In this document: positions 23,262 to 33,982 of the stretch, in pieces
Layout of the letters: the number at the start of each line of letters is the position of its first letter
Numbering within the stretch: position 1 is the stretch's first letter
Source of the DNA: Jackrogersella multiformis
Taxonomy: Eukaryota; Ascomycota; Sordariomycetes; Xylariales; Hypoxylaceae
DNA length: 64,000 nucleotides
Assembly: GCA_902806575.1 (NCBI GenBank)
Contig: CADCXD010000018.1
Location: forward strand, 1,922,001 to 1,986,000
Reading direction: 5' to 3'
Translations under genes and position numbers: made by a program
Notes under the pieces: model-generated
Seen by the model: the letters and a program-made list of their open reading frames with translations, nothing else
Databases searched by the model: none
What the model was told of the DNA's origin: nothing

Positions 23262-24251
23262 CTAAGGCAGCTCTGATGGATGGCGCTGATCCTCCAGCTC
23301 ATGGTGATCCTTCGCGGGCAGCTCGTATATCTCCTCCTTAAATGTGTGAAGGGCGGGTTGGGGGCTCGGCATAGAGTAGTTCGGGGCAGGGTGAGAGGAC
23401 GAGGCATACTGCATTTTCGTCCGACGCATGAATAAAAATGTCCCCACGACCCCAACCACCAAGGCCCCTAAAACTCCCACTACGATGCCAGCAATAGTGC
23501 CGCCAGCTAGCGTGATGGCAGAAGGAGCTGAACTTATCGATACTGATCCGGTCTGTATAGCGGGAATCGTACCGGGAGTTATTCCGGGAGTTGTGGCAGG
23601 ATTCGGGCTGGAAGTCGGACTAGGAATTATGCTGGGAATTGTGCTAAGAGCCGTGGTATTAACGTCTAGTAGGGAAATTTCTGAAGAGGCAGACTTTGGA
23701 ATGGATGCCGCCTTTTGTACTTGGACGCTCCATGCCCAGATAGGTTGCGTCGAGATTGTGATATCTGTATAGGTGCCAGACGTCGTATGCCCATAGTCAA
23801 TTATCAAGCTGGTTAAATCGATGGTCGATGATGAATAGCTGCAACCGAATTTGTTGTATGCGACTCCTGAATAGCAAGCAAAATCTAGATTACTGGTGGA
23901 TACGATCAGCTTCACTCGTGGACTGTGGGCCAGGTTACGCCTAACATACGTTGGACAGCAAATCGTAGTCTCGACGTTGCTTTGCGTCATAAAACAAGCG
24001 TTAGTATATCCGTATGGACATATTCCCGGCGAATAATAGCCATTGACGAGCCATTTCGAGGGAAGACATCCATCGTTCGAGTTTGTGGGGCCTATCTGCC
24101 ATATAACGGCTGTTGGATCTTGGCCTACGGAATATGTATTACCTGTACTGCATGTTGTAGGAGCAATGAAAGTCGTGGTCAACTGACCAAGGAGCGAGGC
24201 AGTGGCTGCGATGGCTCCTGGCGGTATTCCGGAAGTCTTTGTCGTTGCCAT
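23262..24251 (-). CDS. Cys-rich single-pass membrane protein (fungal surface-sensor-like)
   Basis: A 329-residue single-exon frame. Residues 1-125 form an extracellular-type domain with paired Cys (CSTG, DGCLPS, SPGICPYGYTNAC, TTICCPTY, ACYSG), a pattern common in small fungal surface proteins. A Ser/Thr/Pro-rich stalk follows (about 190-245, with PGITPGTIP repeats). A single transmembrane helix, LAGGTIAGIVVGVLGALVVG, lies near residues 247-272 and is followed by the stop-transfer RRTK. The cytoplasmic tail ends in acidic ELPAKDHHELE...SELP motifs. No classical signal peptide is seen at this Met, so the helix may act as the anchor. The layout suggests a cell-surface sensor or adhesin; no ligand can be inferred. 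Confidence 0.75.
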   Translation of the reverse strand: MATTKTSGIPPGAIAATASLLGQLTTTFIAPTTCSTGNTYSVGQDPTAVIWQIGPTNSNDGCLPSKWLVNGYYSPGICPYGYTNACFMTQSNVETTICCPTYVRRNLAHSPRVKLIVSTSNLDFACYSGVAYNKFGCSYSSSTIDLTSLIIDYGHTTSGTYTDITISTQPIWAWSVQVQKAASIPKSASSEISLLDVNTTALSTIPSIIPSPTSSPNPATTPGITPGTIPAIQTGSVSISSAPSAITLAGGTIAGIVVGVLGALVVGVVGTFLFMRRTKMQYASSSHPAPNYSMPSPQPALHTFKEEIYELPAKDHHELEDQRHPSELP

Positions 24252-25294
24252 CGTGTATATAAATACGGCGACATAGCTTAAATAACTAGGTAGGTGGGTA
24301 TAAGTAGAGGAGAGGGACGAAGATGATCTTCACTAGGACATCGGTTAATTATTTCTCTGCCTAGCTTCCTATATGCTACCTCGACCACGTCGTAATCGTG
24401 ACTGAAACTAGAAAATGCAGTAACGGGAATGTCGTGCATTTATTCATTTTAAAATAGCATTTATTTGAAACTGTGACAACTGCGTGGCTAACCACATAGC
24501 TACCTTCTTATCCAGGAAATATTCTAACACCAATACATGGATGTCGTGTGATGTTGGTTGCTTTCCCCCCTGGCTGCGCCAGAGAGCTGCATGTTGTTGG
24601 AGATCTTTCCAGCGGTGATAATATATTTACTTATGTAAATTGTACCTTATTAATTTGGATTGAATGTAAGTTGGAAGTTAATCTGAAACGTATATGATTT
24701 CGAAGGATATGATAAGGGGGGAAAGTCGCGTGAGAAGAAGTCTGGGAGCTTGAAAAGACACATTTAGAGGGGACCTGTTGCCTCACATGAAGGATATGTC
24801 CATGGGAGAAATATAACATGACTTGTTATCATAGCTGAAGCTGAGGCCGAGGGTACCCGGAGCTAAAAGCGATGGTTCCGTAGATCGGAGTTGTAGGCCC
24901 GGAGGAATCCTTTGATGACATACATATATGGATACACTGGCTCCTGGCGTTGATTTCTTCCGGGTTAGATGTAACAGCACTTTACTCATTGGGTCAGGTT
25001 TACATATAGATAGGATAGGAGGCATATTGAGATAGAGAAGCTCTCGTATGCGGGGAAGTGGAGACTATATGGATTTCCTTCCCGGACCAACTTACGGAAA
25101 GATATAGAGAGATATTGAAATATAGTATTAATCATCTGATTATGTTAAAGATGTGTCGGGAGGGTTGCGAATACCTAGGTAGTTATAACTTTCACTGAGA
25201 TCTGGTGTATATTAAGATTTCGACGCCGGCTGCGGGACCTCGACCCTCCGCTTCACGTCTCACATCTAGCATTTGAAGCGATAACCTTGTGACA
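24252..25294. other. Intergenic between divergent genes, no gene seen
   Basis: Shared promoter region of a - and a + strand gene, with a few TAGGTA motifs (24290 and 25172). No credible ORF. Confidence 0.6.
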
Positions 25295-26809
25295 ATGGCG
25301 CGCCGTCCGGTTATCGCCATCGCCGGCTTAGCCTGCGAGACCTCGACATTCACACCATCGAGGACGCTTGCGCCGGTATTTCACCCCCAGCGTGACACCG
25401 AGATCATAGAGAGATACCCATTTATCCAACCTGGTACACCTCTAGGAGAGGCTGCAGAATGGCGTGGTGCTCTGATCGGCCACGCTTTACCGGGTGGCGT
25501 TGTGACAAGAGATGCTTTTGAATCGCTCTCCGCAGAGATTGTTAGCCGCCTTTCCCAGATAGTGGAGTCGACGAAACTCGACGGGCTTTGGTTTGACATA
25601 CATGGCGCCATGTGTATCGAAGGACTCGATGATGCCGAATATGAACTTCTAAAGCGCTGTCGCGAGGTCATCGGAGCCGATGTCTTAGTATCGGCGTCGA
25701 TGGACTTGCACGGCAATGTCTCGCGCGAACTGGCTCACCAGACTGATCTGATAACCTGCTATCGTACAGCACCTCATGTGGATGTCGCCGAAACCAAAGA
25801 ACGCGCTTGTCGAAACCTTCTTCAGCTGCTCCGGCGGCAGGCGGATGGCGAGGAGGCTGTGCGCCCACTTAAAGCTTGGATACCAATTCCAATTCTCCTT
25901 CCAGGTGAGCAGACCTCGACAAGGGATGAGCCGGCCGCACATATATACGCCGCCGTTCCTGAGATTGAGGCTGTGGAAGGCATTTTGGATGCGGCAATCT
26001 GGGTGGGCTACGCTTGGGCCGACGAGCCTAGAAACCGCGCTGTGGTGGTAGTTACCGGCTGGGACAAGGAGGCTGTGACTGAGGGGGCTGAGAGACTGGC
26101 GCGTTTGTTCTGGGATTCGCACAAGGACTTTACCTTCGTGGCGCCTACTGGATCGTTTAAGGAATGTCTTGACGCGGCGTTAGCATCCGACAAACATCCA
26201 TATTTCATATCCGACTCGGGCGACAATCCCACAGCGGGAGGCTCCGGGGATGTCACTTGGGGTCTAACACAGCTACTCATGCGTCCTGAATTCAAATCAG
26301 AATCAGGCCCAAAGGTGATCTATGCTAGCGTGCCGGGGCCCGAAGCAGTCCAAACGGCTGTCGAGGCAGGCGTCGGAGCAACTGTGACGATAACAGCCGG
26401 AGCGGAAGTAGACAATGTACATGCCGGACCGATCACTATGACAGGCCGGGTGCATTCAATAAAGCATGGAGACAAGCATGCGGAGATCGAAGTTGTGCTG
26501 CAAGTGGGCAGCGTCTTTGCGATTCTGACAAAACTGCGCAAGCCTTACCACCGCGAAGGCGACTTCATAGAGCTCAACCTTGTGCCCCGCTCGGCAGATG
26601 TTGTCATTGTCAAGATAGGATATTTAGAGCCGGAACTATACGCCATGGCCAAAGACTGGATGCTAGGTCTTACACCTGGAGGCGTGGACCAAGATCTGAA
26701 GAGGCTCGGCCATAAGCGAATAATACGTCCAATGTGGCCATTCGACAACACATTTCAAGAACTAGACATTTCTGCGAGGCTGATTCCAATGTCAAATGAA
26801 CCATTATAG
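25295..26809 (+). CDS. MlrC/microcystinase-C-like protein (M81 metallopeptidase family)
   Basis: A 504-residue intronless protein matching the two-domain MlrC fold (N-terminal DUF1485-type plus C-terminal MlrC domain). The founding bacterial enzyme degrades linearised microcystin peptides; fungal members have no assigned substrate that I know. Candidate zinc ligands are Asp101 and His103 in FDIHGAM and His139 in SMDLHGNVS, the spacing expected of the family. The conserved DNPTAGGSGD loop lies near residues 308-317. The C-terminal half has IYASVPGPEAV and VKIGYLEPE. The ATG at 25295 is preferred: a GTG six bases upstream is in frame but not a fungal start. No signal peptide is visible, so it is probably cytosolic. 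Intronless and bacterial-like, it is a candidate for old horizontal transfer. Confidence 0.88.
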   Translation: MARRPVIAIAGLACETSTFTPSRTLAPVFHPQRDTEIIERYPFIQPGTPLGEAAEWRGALIGHALPGGVVTRDAFESLSAEIVSRLSQIVESTKLDGLWFDIHGAMCIEGLDDAEYELLKRCREVIGADVLVSASMDLHGNVSRELAHQTDLITCYRTAPHVDVAETKERACRNLLQLLRRQADGEEAVRPLKAWIPIPILLPGEQTSTRDEPAAHIYAAVPEIEAVEGILDAAIWVGYAWADEPRNRAVVVVTGWDKEAVTEGAERLARLFWDSHKDFTFVAPTGSFKECLDAALASDKHPYFISDSGDNPTAGGSGDVTWGLTQLLMRPEFKSESGPKVIYASVPGPEAVQTAVEAGVGATVTITAGAEVDNVHAGPITMTGRVHSIKHGDKHAEIEVVLQVGSVFAILTKLRKPYHREGDFIELNLVPRSADVVIVKIGYLEPELYAMAKDWMLGLTPGGVDQDLKRLGHKRIIRPMWPFDNTFQELDISARLIPMSNEPL

Positions 26810-27739
26810 GACTAGATAAAGTTCAGCTGTGAGATACACCTATTTCTTCGGTAGCTTTATTGTATATAGAATGAAGAATTGAAATTATTAATCTTTCAGC
26901 TTAGAAGATTTAAATAATATCTATGCGGGATGCTTATATGCATATATGTTTAATTGTATTAGCAAGACATCCACTGATGCCAATAACCAGTATCTAACCT
27001 TAGTAAGCCTCGTTAGGAGAAAGTATTATTAAGGTACCCCTTAAAAGGATTTTGAATGTCGATTCATCCATCTCTCCAACTTTGAACAATATTTACCTTC
27101 TTCACAGTAATTACCTCTTTCAACTCTGCTTCTTAATGGGGGTTGTTATATACATCTTTTTCTTACATGAAAGGTGTCTGCTACATTACCTACCTAAGCA
27201 CCTACCTACCTAGGTAGGGAGGTAGGCATGGGAATCCCTTTTCAGTTCGTGTCTTGCCATGAACGGAGGGCTAGCAGACCGACGGCTTACTGGTCGATGC
27301 CCTCTTTCTGGATGCGGCTGAAAGGTCGTCTACATATGTAGCATTGGGTATGTCGTAGGATTCGGGGAACCGTTGAATCTTGAAGGGTTTTGCCTTCTAT
27401 TTCCCTGACCCCGGGCTTCAGCTGTACCGTTCTTGATTACTGTTCGCCACGAGTGTCGTGGGTGACATTGTCGACTGGATACATTTGGCCCCCAAGCCAC
27501 TGACATCGAGCCAAGCTTCTTTAATTGATCGGTTGAGGGAATTGTACCGACATTTAAATCTAGGCCTTCTACAATCTACCAACAAAATACTATCATTCTA
27601 CCATTGCGCCCTTTTGTGGTTTTGCTAACAGTTATTCACCTACCTTTTAATAACCTAGGTTCGTCTATATGTAGAAACGCAGAATAGGACATGTGCGTCC
27701 CGTTGCAAGCAATACCGATCGTAAAAATAATACGCGTTG
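26810..27739. other. Intergenic, no gene seen
   Basis: Spacer between two + strand genes with a dense CCTACCTAGGTAGG palindrome cluster at 27188-27228. Nothing coding is visible. Confidence 0.6.
27188..27228. repeat. CCTAGG-centred palindrome cluster
   Basis: Tandem TACCTACC units running into the perfect palindrome CCTACCTAGGTAGG, followed by GAGGTAGG. One of many such intergenic clusters in the window. Confidence 0.7.
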
Positions 27740-29753
27740 ATGTATCACACGAGGACAAATTTCTATTTCCAGTCAACGGGGCAAAATTTAAGTCCGAGGG
27801 TTAACCCGGATGAGCCCCACGAAACAACAGAAGGTATAAGCCACGATGCTATTATTAGCGACGATGCTTTCTCGGGTTATAGCTTTACGGTGAAAGTCGA
27901 GAGCCCAAGTTTGAGCCCTAGTCTTGGTCAGTATGATTCAACGGCCGGTCGTTCCTCGATCTCATCAGAGAGACACGCTCTTGAGGCGGAGCATTCGGAA
28001 ACGGCCATCTATTCTCGCAATTCGAAATCATCGTCGTTGCCTTATAGACGCTTGAATGTATCACATAAAGAGCAGAAATATCCAAGTCAGGATGAACACT
28101 ATTCTCAAACGCTATCGGCTAGCACTGCCGCTCAATCCCTGGGAATGACGCAGGGAGACAAGAATCCAACGCGTCATCATCTTCAGCCGGAAATATGGGA
28201 ACGGTATAAGGAAGAGATCCATGAATTGTATATTGAACAAAACAAATCTCTGTATGAGTTGATGGAAGTAATGGAGGATAAGGGTCTTGAAGCCACGTTA
28301 GTACTTACACCAGTAAATGGTTTACGTATAAAGTCGTGTACTGACTTGTTACTGACTTGTTAACAGTCCCCGCATGTATAAAGCAAAGTTTGCACAATGG
28401 GGCTTCGTTAAGAATAATAAGAAGAAAGATGTGGCGATGATGTTGAGATTGCAGCGCGAACGGGGTGCTGTGGGAAAGCCCACAGCTTTTCGTCGCCACG
28501 GAAGGTCAGTAGACATCGAAACCTATATGAAACGAAAGGGGATCTCAAGTCAAGACCTTGCTACGCCTGTCGCCGATGTCGATTTGCCGGACTATCTACG
28601 AGCGCTCACGCCCCCGCCCGCTCAACCTCAACACATGACTCTACCATCACATCTTCATGCCCAGGAAGTCCTCGTTTCTTGTTTCAAGGATCTCACTCTC
28701 AGTTGGCAAGACTCGATCGTAGCTCCGGCATCTTTCGAAGATGGCTTCAATCATTACTTTGATGGTGAATTATGCGAAGCTACGAGGGATTTCAGCCGGG
28801 CCTGCTGGTTTTTCTCTGGGAACTATAACTCGCTCGGTGCTGTGCTCATTCAGCGCGCTTTCTCTAAACTACATTTACTTATCAAAGCACCATCTGCTCT
28901 TGGTCTGTTTGATCTACTAATAGCCAGTGTCATATCTCCAGACCATGGACTTACTAAGGAACTATGGAAATACCTCGCGGGATACGCGGAGGCAACTATG
29001 GGGCCGTCGAGTACTCTTTGTCGACTGTTTACGGCACTGGATGAAGTTTTTCGCAATAACACGCTAGAAATCGGGGTGGACTTCGTCTTTAGCTGCATGG
29101 AGAGTATCATCGGCATGTTGCTTGAGACGAATGACTTCATGCGGACTATTGTACCTTCCATTAGCTTTTTCTTGTTGGGCGACTTGATCCTCTTCAACTC
29201 GACAAGGACCAATTTGCCATGTCTCCAGAAGGCGGTGGTTTCTGCATCATTCCTCTCTTCTCAAGGGAAGCATTACTCGCTCGGTGTGGTGAGATTTATC
29301 GGACCGGCCGCGTATCTTTGGCAAAACGGGCCCTACGATGAACATTCAGCCCAATTGGCCTACGCCTCACTCCGACTTGTAGATGAAGTATCCAATCGGT
29401 ATGACTGGACGTACTGGGTGTCGTGGCGCGTCATTGCTCATTTTCACCGGAGCCGATGCGGTATAGACGGCTCCGCGGTGAAGGATCACCCACGGCACGC
29501 CCTAGCCCGATATGCGCTAGAAAGGGCTATTGATGCCGCTGAGGCCGGGCGCGGCTTTAGCGAATCGCAAATCTTCGAGAATATGCAAACTCTGGAGACC
29601 TGGCACCGAGAGGCAGGGGATATCGCGCAGGAACTAGCGGTACGGCGGCGAAGAGAGAAGGGCTTACAGAATTATTTCGAAGCATTGCAGCGAGATCATG
29701 GAACGGATATCCCCAAGTCCCGGGTGCGCAATGAATATTTCAGTCATTCCTGA
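27740..29753 (+). CDS. Clr5-domain putative transcriptional regulator
   Basis: Two exons, 27740-28296 and 28367-29753 (70-nt intron, phase 2), give about 647 residues. Residues 152-203 form the Clr5 domain: it opens with WERYKEEIHELYI and runs through SLYELMEVMED to the splice junction, then RMYKAKFAQWGFVKN in exon 2. The S. pombe founder Clr5 acts in gene silencing; in filamentous fungi this domain tops many large proteins of unknown function. The N-terminal 150 residues are Ser-rich and disordered. From about residue 290 on the protein is helical with TPR-like regularity and no clear enzyme motif. Exon 1 alone lacks half the domain, so the splice is required. The intron contains a short direct repeat, ACTGACTTGTT twice. 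Confidence 0.85.
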
Positions 29754-30182
29754 CGTGTGAAGTTTTCATGGAAGCGAACTTTTTTAATGAGTATGAAAAA
29801 ATATTAATTATGCTGTAGCTGCTAGACTACTCCGGAGGCAAAACGCCCTGACTGTCTCTATAGATAAATAAGAACGAATGTATACCTAGGTACCTATGAA
29901 AAAATCTTATGGCATTGAATAGATAGGTCCAATTAGGAGGCCTAAATACAACCAGGATAATGAACCGAATTATTACTTTCTAAAGGCGAATAGTCATTAT
30001 CGCAATCCAAGGCCGTACCATCATAATGCTTCCCATAATCTGCCAGAAACGCTAACACAAATAGCAAAGACATAACAACCGATGCCCCCATCCCATAGAC
30101 ATTACCACACACCTAATTAACCATCCATCATATGTATACCTATTTAGGAGGCAAGCAGGACATAAAGAAGCGAAAATCCCCT
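29754..30182. other. Intergenic between convergent genes, no gene seen
   Basis: AT-rich 3' spacer with one TACCTAGGTACC palindrome near 29883. No gene. Confidence 0.6.
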
Positions 30183-31829
30183 CTACGACACGGAAATAGC
30201 ATCAACCTTCTCCTGCCACCAGGTCTTCCAATCGACGTACTTGCGGCCGGTCCTGGCCTCCTCGGCCGCGAACACCATCGCGTGGCTGCGGATGATCTCC
30301 TCGAGGCTGCACCCGATGAACTCGCGCTGGGCGCGCGGGGCGGCCCAGCCGTGGTTCTTGACGCGGTCCACGGCCAGCACGAACTGCCGCGTGATGCCGT
30401 GGTCGCCGCCGCCGTGGCCCAGGCTCTCCAGCTTGGGCCGGTACGACCTCTGCGCTCCCGTCTGGAAGTCCTCCACCGTGATCGTCCGCGAGTCCGCGTA
30501 GATCTCCCCTGTGGTCCCGTACACGTACGTGAACCGGTGGCACTGCCGCTTCGTCTGCGCGATCATGTGGAATGTCGCTTGCTTGGCGCCGCGGTTGCCC
30601 ACGGAGTCGGTGGAGGCGGAGGAGGAAGAGGGGAGCGGCTCCTCGTCCCATTTTATCGTCACGACCTGCTCATCGCACACGTCGTTGTCGCTCTCGAACA
30701 CGCACCGCCCGAACCAGTTCCGCGCGTCGACGTCCTCCTGCGGCGTCGACGAGTCGTAGTCCTCGGCGAGCCGCCGCAGCAGCTCCGGCCGCGCCTTCTC
30801 GATGTCGCCCCCGAAGCTCTCGATGTCCGGCAGCACCACGCTCATCGGCCACCGCGTGTTCAGCGTCTCCAGCCCCTGGTGGCGCTTGCTCTCGTACACG
30901 CGCCGGCTGGAGTACATGCACGACGGCTCCGCGGCGCAGCTCAGGCAGTTGGTGGCGGCGCCCGCGGCCTTGGGCTTCCGGCTGCGCCGGAAGAACTGCA
31001 GAGACCCCGACGACGCCACCTCGGACGGGATATGCGCGGGCTCGTCGGAGTCGGGGTGCGCGGGCGAGCAGAGCAGCCACAGGATGATGTCGATGTCGTG
31101 GCAGCTCTTGGTCAGCAGCGAGGGCGCGGTCGTCGACTCCTTGCGCCAGTTGCCGCGCACGTACGAGTGGGCGAAGTGCCAGAACCCGACGGGCTCGGTG
31201 TGCACGACGCTGAGGATCTCGCCGATGGCGCGGTCCTCGAGGAGCAGCTTGCGCAGCAGCATGTTGTGCGGCGAGTAGCGCAGCACGTGGCCCACGGAGA
31301 ACACCTTGGCGGGCTGCAAAGGGGCGACGGCCCGGTAGATGCCGACGCAGTCGGCCAGCGTCGTGGCGAGCGGCTTCTCGCACATGATGTGCAGGCTCAG
31401 CGGGGCCAGCGCGACCACGACGTCGTGGTGCATCTCGTCGCGGACACACACGAAGGCGGCATCGACGCCCTCGGGCACGCTCTCGCCGGCGGCCTCGCGC
31501 TGGCGCCTGCGCACCTCCCACTCGATGAAATGCCTCCAGTCGGCGAAGCCGGAGCCCTCGGGCGGGGGCCGGTCGGGGTCGGAGCAGATGAAAGTGCGAA
31601 CGTACTCCTCGCGCTTGTAGGGGTCGGGCTCGCACACGGTGGCCACGACGCCGTTGCTCGACTGCAGGGTGCAGCGGCCGTAGACGCGGCCGCGCGAGCC
31701 GGCGCCGATGATGAGGATCCGGGGCGGCCTTGCGGACATCGGGGGTGGGGTGGGTGGCCTTACCTCGGTACCGGCCGACTCGTTTTCGAGGTCCGCCGGG
31801 CCTTCGTCTTGGATGTTATGGGGGGCCAT
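30183..31829 (-). CDS. Gfo/Idh/MocA-family NAD(P)-dependent oxidoreductase
   Basis: A 548-residue single-exon protein. The Rossmann motif ILIIGAGSRGRVYG is near residues 38-51. CEKPLATT (about 150-157) holds the family's EKP lysine, and TKSCHDIDIILWLL carries the conserved active-site His-Asp pair. The family oxidises or reduces sugars, inositols and related alcohols; this substrate is not predictable. It is longer than the usual 340-400 residues because of insertions after about residue 250. One insertion contains a Cys cluster, CLSCAAEPSC, that may bind a metal. The gene is much richer in G+C than its flanks, particularly at third positions. As a result a 586-codon ORF runs antisense through it and is judged spurious. 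Confidence 0.87.
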   Translation of the reverse strand: MAPHNIQDEGPADLENESAGTEVRPPTPPPMSARPPRILIIGAGSRGRVYGRCTLQSSNGVVATVCEPDPYKREEYVRTFICSDPDRPPPEGSGFADWRHFIEWEVRRRQREAAGESVPEGVDAAFVCVRDEMHHDVVVALAPLSLHIMCEKPLATTLADCVGIYRAVAPLQPAKVFSVGHVLRYSPHNMLLRKLLLEDRAIGEILSVVHTEPVGFWHFAHSYVRGNWRKESTTAPSLLTKSCHDIDIILWLLCSPAHPDSDEPAHIPSEVASSGSLQFFRRSRKPKAAGAATNCLSCAAEPSCMYSSRRVYESKRHQGLETLNTRWPMSVVLPDIESFGGDIEKARPELLRRLAEDYDSSTPQEDVDARNWFGRCVFESDNDVCDEQVVTIKWDEEPLPSSSSASTDSVGNRGAKQATFHMIAQTKRQCHRFTYVYGTTGEIYADSRTITVEDFQTGAQRSYRPKLESLGHGGGDHGITRQFVLAVDRVKNHGWAAPRAQREFIGCSLEEIIRSHAMVFAAEEARTGRKYVDWKTWWQEKVDAISVS

Positions 31830-32543
31830 TGTTGTTTGTGGTTCATGAGGTCTCTCCCTATAGGGATTGAAGTTACTACCTTAGGTATCTAAGGTATTCA
31901 GACACATAGCCTAGCGTAACTAATAGATTGAGATCCTATGCACCTCGACAGAATGTATATAGCAATCACTAACCACCTCACCTCGAGAACAAAGATGCTA
32001 TTTCAGTTTCTGAATGAATACCTAGTATAAGCCGAGTTTTCTACCAGGTGATTTCATTTTATATGCAAGACAAGAAAAACAGAAATAAGTAGAGAGTCGA
32101 TAAGATGCTTGAAGCATGGAATCTAGGTTAAGTATCAGCCTATCGGGCGATAATTGATTTGTTACCGAGGCATTCTTAGTGGCTGCCCTGTCGTAGATGG
32201 ACCGGGGGGGCGGCGGCATAAGGAAGATATGCTAAAGAGCTTAATGATTAAGTTCACGATCCTGTGCAGAGGGACACATGGGAATACTTCTTACACGAAG
32301 CATAAAAGAAGAATGGCAATGCGATATCGAAGACAAGACAAACACGAATTACTGATGAAGACGGTCATTTCAGGAATGCGTTGTGACGTTACCGCACGAT
32401 TGACCATGAATTGAATAGGAGAAATGTAGAATTATGAATAAAAAATAATGGATGTGATACGTGTGTGTTATTATCATTAAGGTTACATTCGACGAGTAAG
32501 CATATTTATATATGATGTCGAGAAGGTGTTTGATATACACACG
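31830..32543. other. Intergenic, no gene seen
   Basis: Promoter side of the oxidoreductase and upstream region of tRNA-Ala. AT-rich, with no family-like ORF. Confidence 0.55.
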
Positions 32544-32628
32544 GGGCGTGTAACTCAGTGGTAGAGTGCTCGCTTTGCACTAGCTTGTAAATTGCGAGAA
32601 GTCCAGGGTTCGACTCCCTGCTCGTCCA
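32544..32628 (+). tRNA. tRNA-Ala (UGC) with a 13-nt intron
   Basis: Acceptor stem GGGCGTG/CTCGTCC has one G-U pair and one T-T mismatch. D-arm is ACTC-AGTGGTA-GAGT. Anticodon stem CTCGC/GCGAG encloses TGC at 32576-32578. T-arm is CAGGG-TTCGACT-CCCTG, with discriminator A at 32628. The intron 32580-32592 lies one base after the anticodon, the canonical nuclear position. A T-rich stretch (TTTCTTTT) follows at once as Pol III terminator. The G3-U70 identity pair typical of tRNA-Ala is present. Confidence 0.9.
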
Positions 32629-33075
32629 TTTCTTTTGCCCCTCAATGGTAATCTGTTTTAGCTCTAAATATTAGCGACTAAATCTTTTCATCTTTGATTT
32701 TTTTATACCTTTTTTCCTTTCCGACCTTGGCTTTCGTCTATGTATCAGCAACTCAGCTCACTTACCACAGCGCGATGGGATGTGTTGTACACATTTATCA
32801 AGACAGCCCAAGTTGTTCCATAATACCCGCTAACGGAGCACAGCTTCAACAAACCCACTTCATGTGTTTCTCTATCGCCATCTATTGTCAAGATCCGATC
32901 AAGAAGTAAAACTTCAGAGCCCAGGAACAAATTCTGTTCACCAGATTTGTTTCTTGTTCAATTCGGTCTCCGAAAAGCTATCCCGGTTCATTCCTTTCAA
33001 GTGCTAGGGATTGATAGATCTAAAGGATGGTGATATTTTAACACTTCTTGGTATTACCCCACAACCCCTTTAACC
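32629..33075. other. Intergenic, no gene seen
   Basis: Spacer between the tRNA and the kinase-like fragment. The ORF at 32694-32909 has no protein-like features. The kinase-like frame is closed upstream by a stop near 33031. Confidence 0.5.
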
Positions 33076-33627
33076 TTGGTCGGTACCTATGTGCTCGCGT
33101 GCGCATTCAGCTGCTTCCACGCTGCGGGCTGGCTGCATAAGGGATTCCACACCGGCAGCATCTTCTTCTTCCAAAAGAGCGGCGGGCGGATCGACGTCAC
33201 GGAGCCATTCATCACCGGCTTTCAGTATTCCCGTCCACAGGGGGAAAGCTCACTGGCGTACACCCCCCTCCAGGAGCCAGGAATACAACATTATTATCAC
33301 CCTGACGCCGATCGCGGCTTCACCAAAAGGAGAGACCTTTATAGCCTGGGGGTCGCCCTATGCGAGATTGGGCGTTGGGGCGTATTGTCCGACCTGAAGA
33401 AAACCCCCAGCGACCGAGGAGAGTGGCAAGATTTTATGTTGAGGAAGGTCCTCGTCGATCTCGGGTGGAGGATGGGGGACAAGTATCAAAGTGCCGTGAG
33501 AACGTTACTCGACTGTGAGCTCCCAGACGACGATATCAGCCACGATTACTTCGCGGAGCAGTTCCTCGACAAAGTTAGGAAAGGCAATACTGCCTACCAC
33601 ATTACAGACAACCTAACAATTCTGTAG
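33076..33627 (+). pseudogene. C-terminal fragment of a fungal protein-kinase-like (HET/prion-type) protein
   Basis: The open frame of 183 codons has no ATG before its first conserved residues and a stop about 15 codons upstream. It encodes only the C-lobe of a kinase-like domain: SCFHAAGWLHKGFHTGSIFFF is the catalytic-loop region, with HKG in place of the HRD core. Next come ITEPFITGFQYSRP, HYYHPDADRGFTKRRDLYSLG (activation segment and helix F) and VLVDLGWRMGDKYQSAV. Such domains form the C-terminus of large fungal proteins of the HeLo/prion-inhibition type. The N-lobe and upstream module are absent here, so this is a truncated remnant or an exon whose partner lies outside the similarity I can see. 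Confidence 0.55.
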
Positions 33628-33982
33628 GTTAGGTTGCTATTAGTCAGGTGTATTCAGATATTAGGTAGTAGTGATATTGTCTCAGCAAGGCCTGATACCT
33701 ATAATCTATTGTCATCCGTCACAGGTTTCCCCTACATATCTCCTAACCGGCCAACACGAACAAGCTATTCGCTTTATTACGCTATCCATTATTTCCTAAT
33801 CCATTGCTAGGTACCTATCCTGTACAGGATAGCCAACTCAAGCAACACCATGCGCCACTGTCCCCATGCCAAGGTTTCCTCTCGATAGCATTACTCATCC
33901 TAACCACCTGCATATAATTATCGAATGCCGCCCTTATGCAATTACATTAAGCGCTGCTGTATATATAGACGATGATATGTGT
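33628..33982. other. Intergenic, no gene seen
   Basis: Short spacer between convergent features. No gene. Confidence 0.5.

Noticed and set aside
30132..31892. A 586-codon + strand ORF
   Set aside because: It is antisense to the Gfo/Idh/MocA gene across its whole length and full of Arg/Ala/Val/His runs produced by GC-rich third positions. No family motif.
32694..32909. A 71-codon ORF with an apparent signal-like start
   Set aside because: Low complexity T-rich 5' end, no Cys spacing or family pattern; a small secreted protein cannot be supported.
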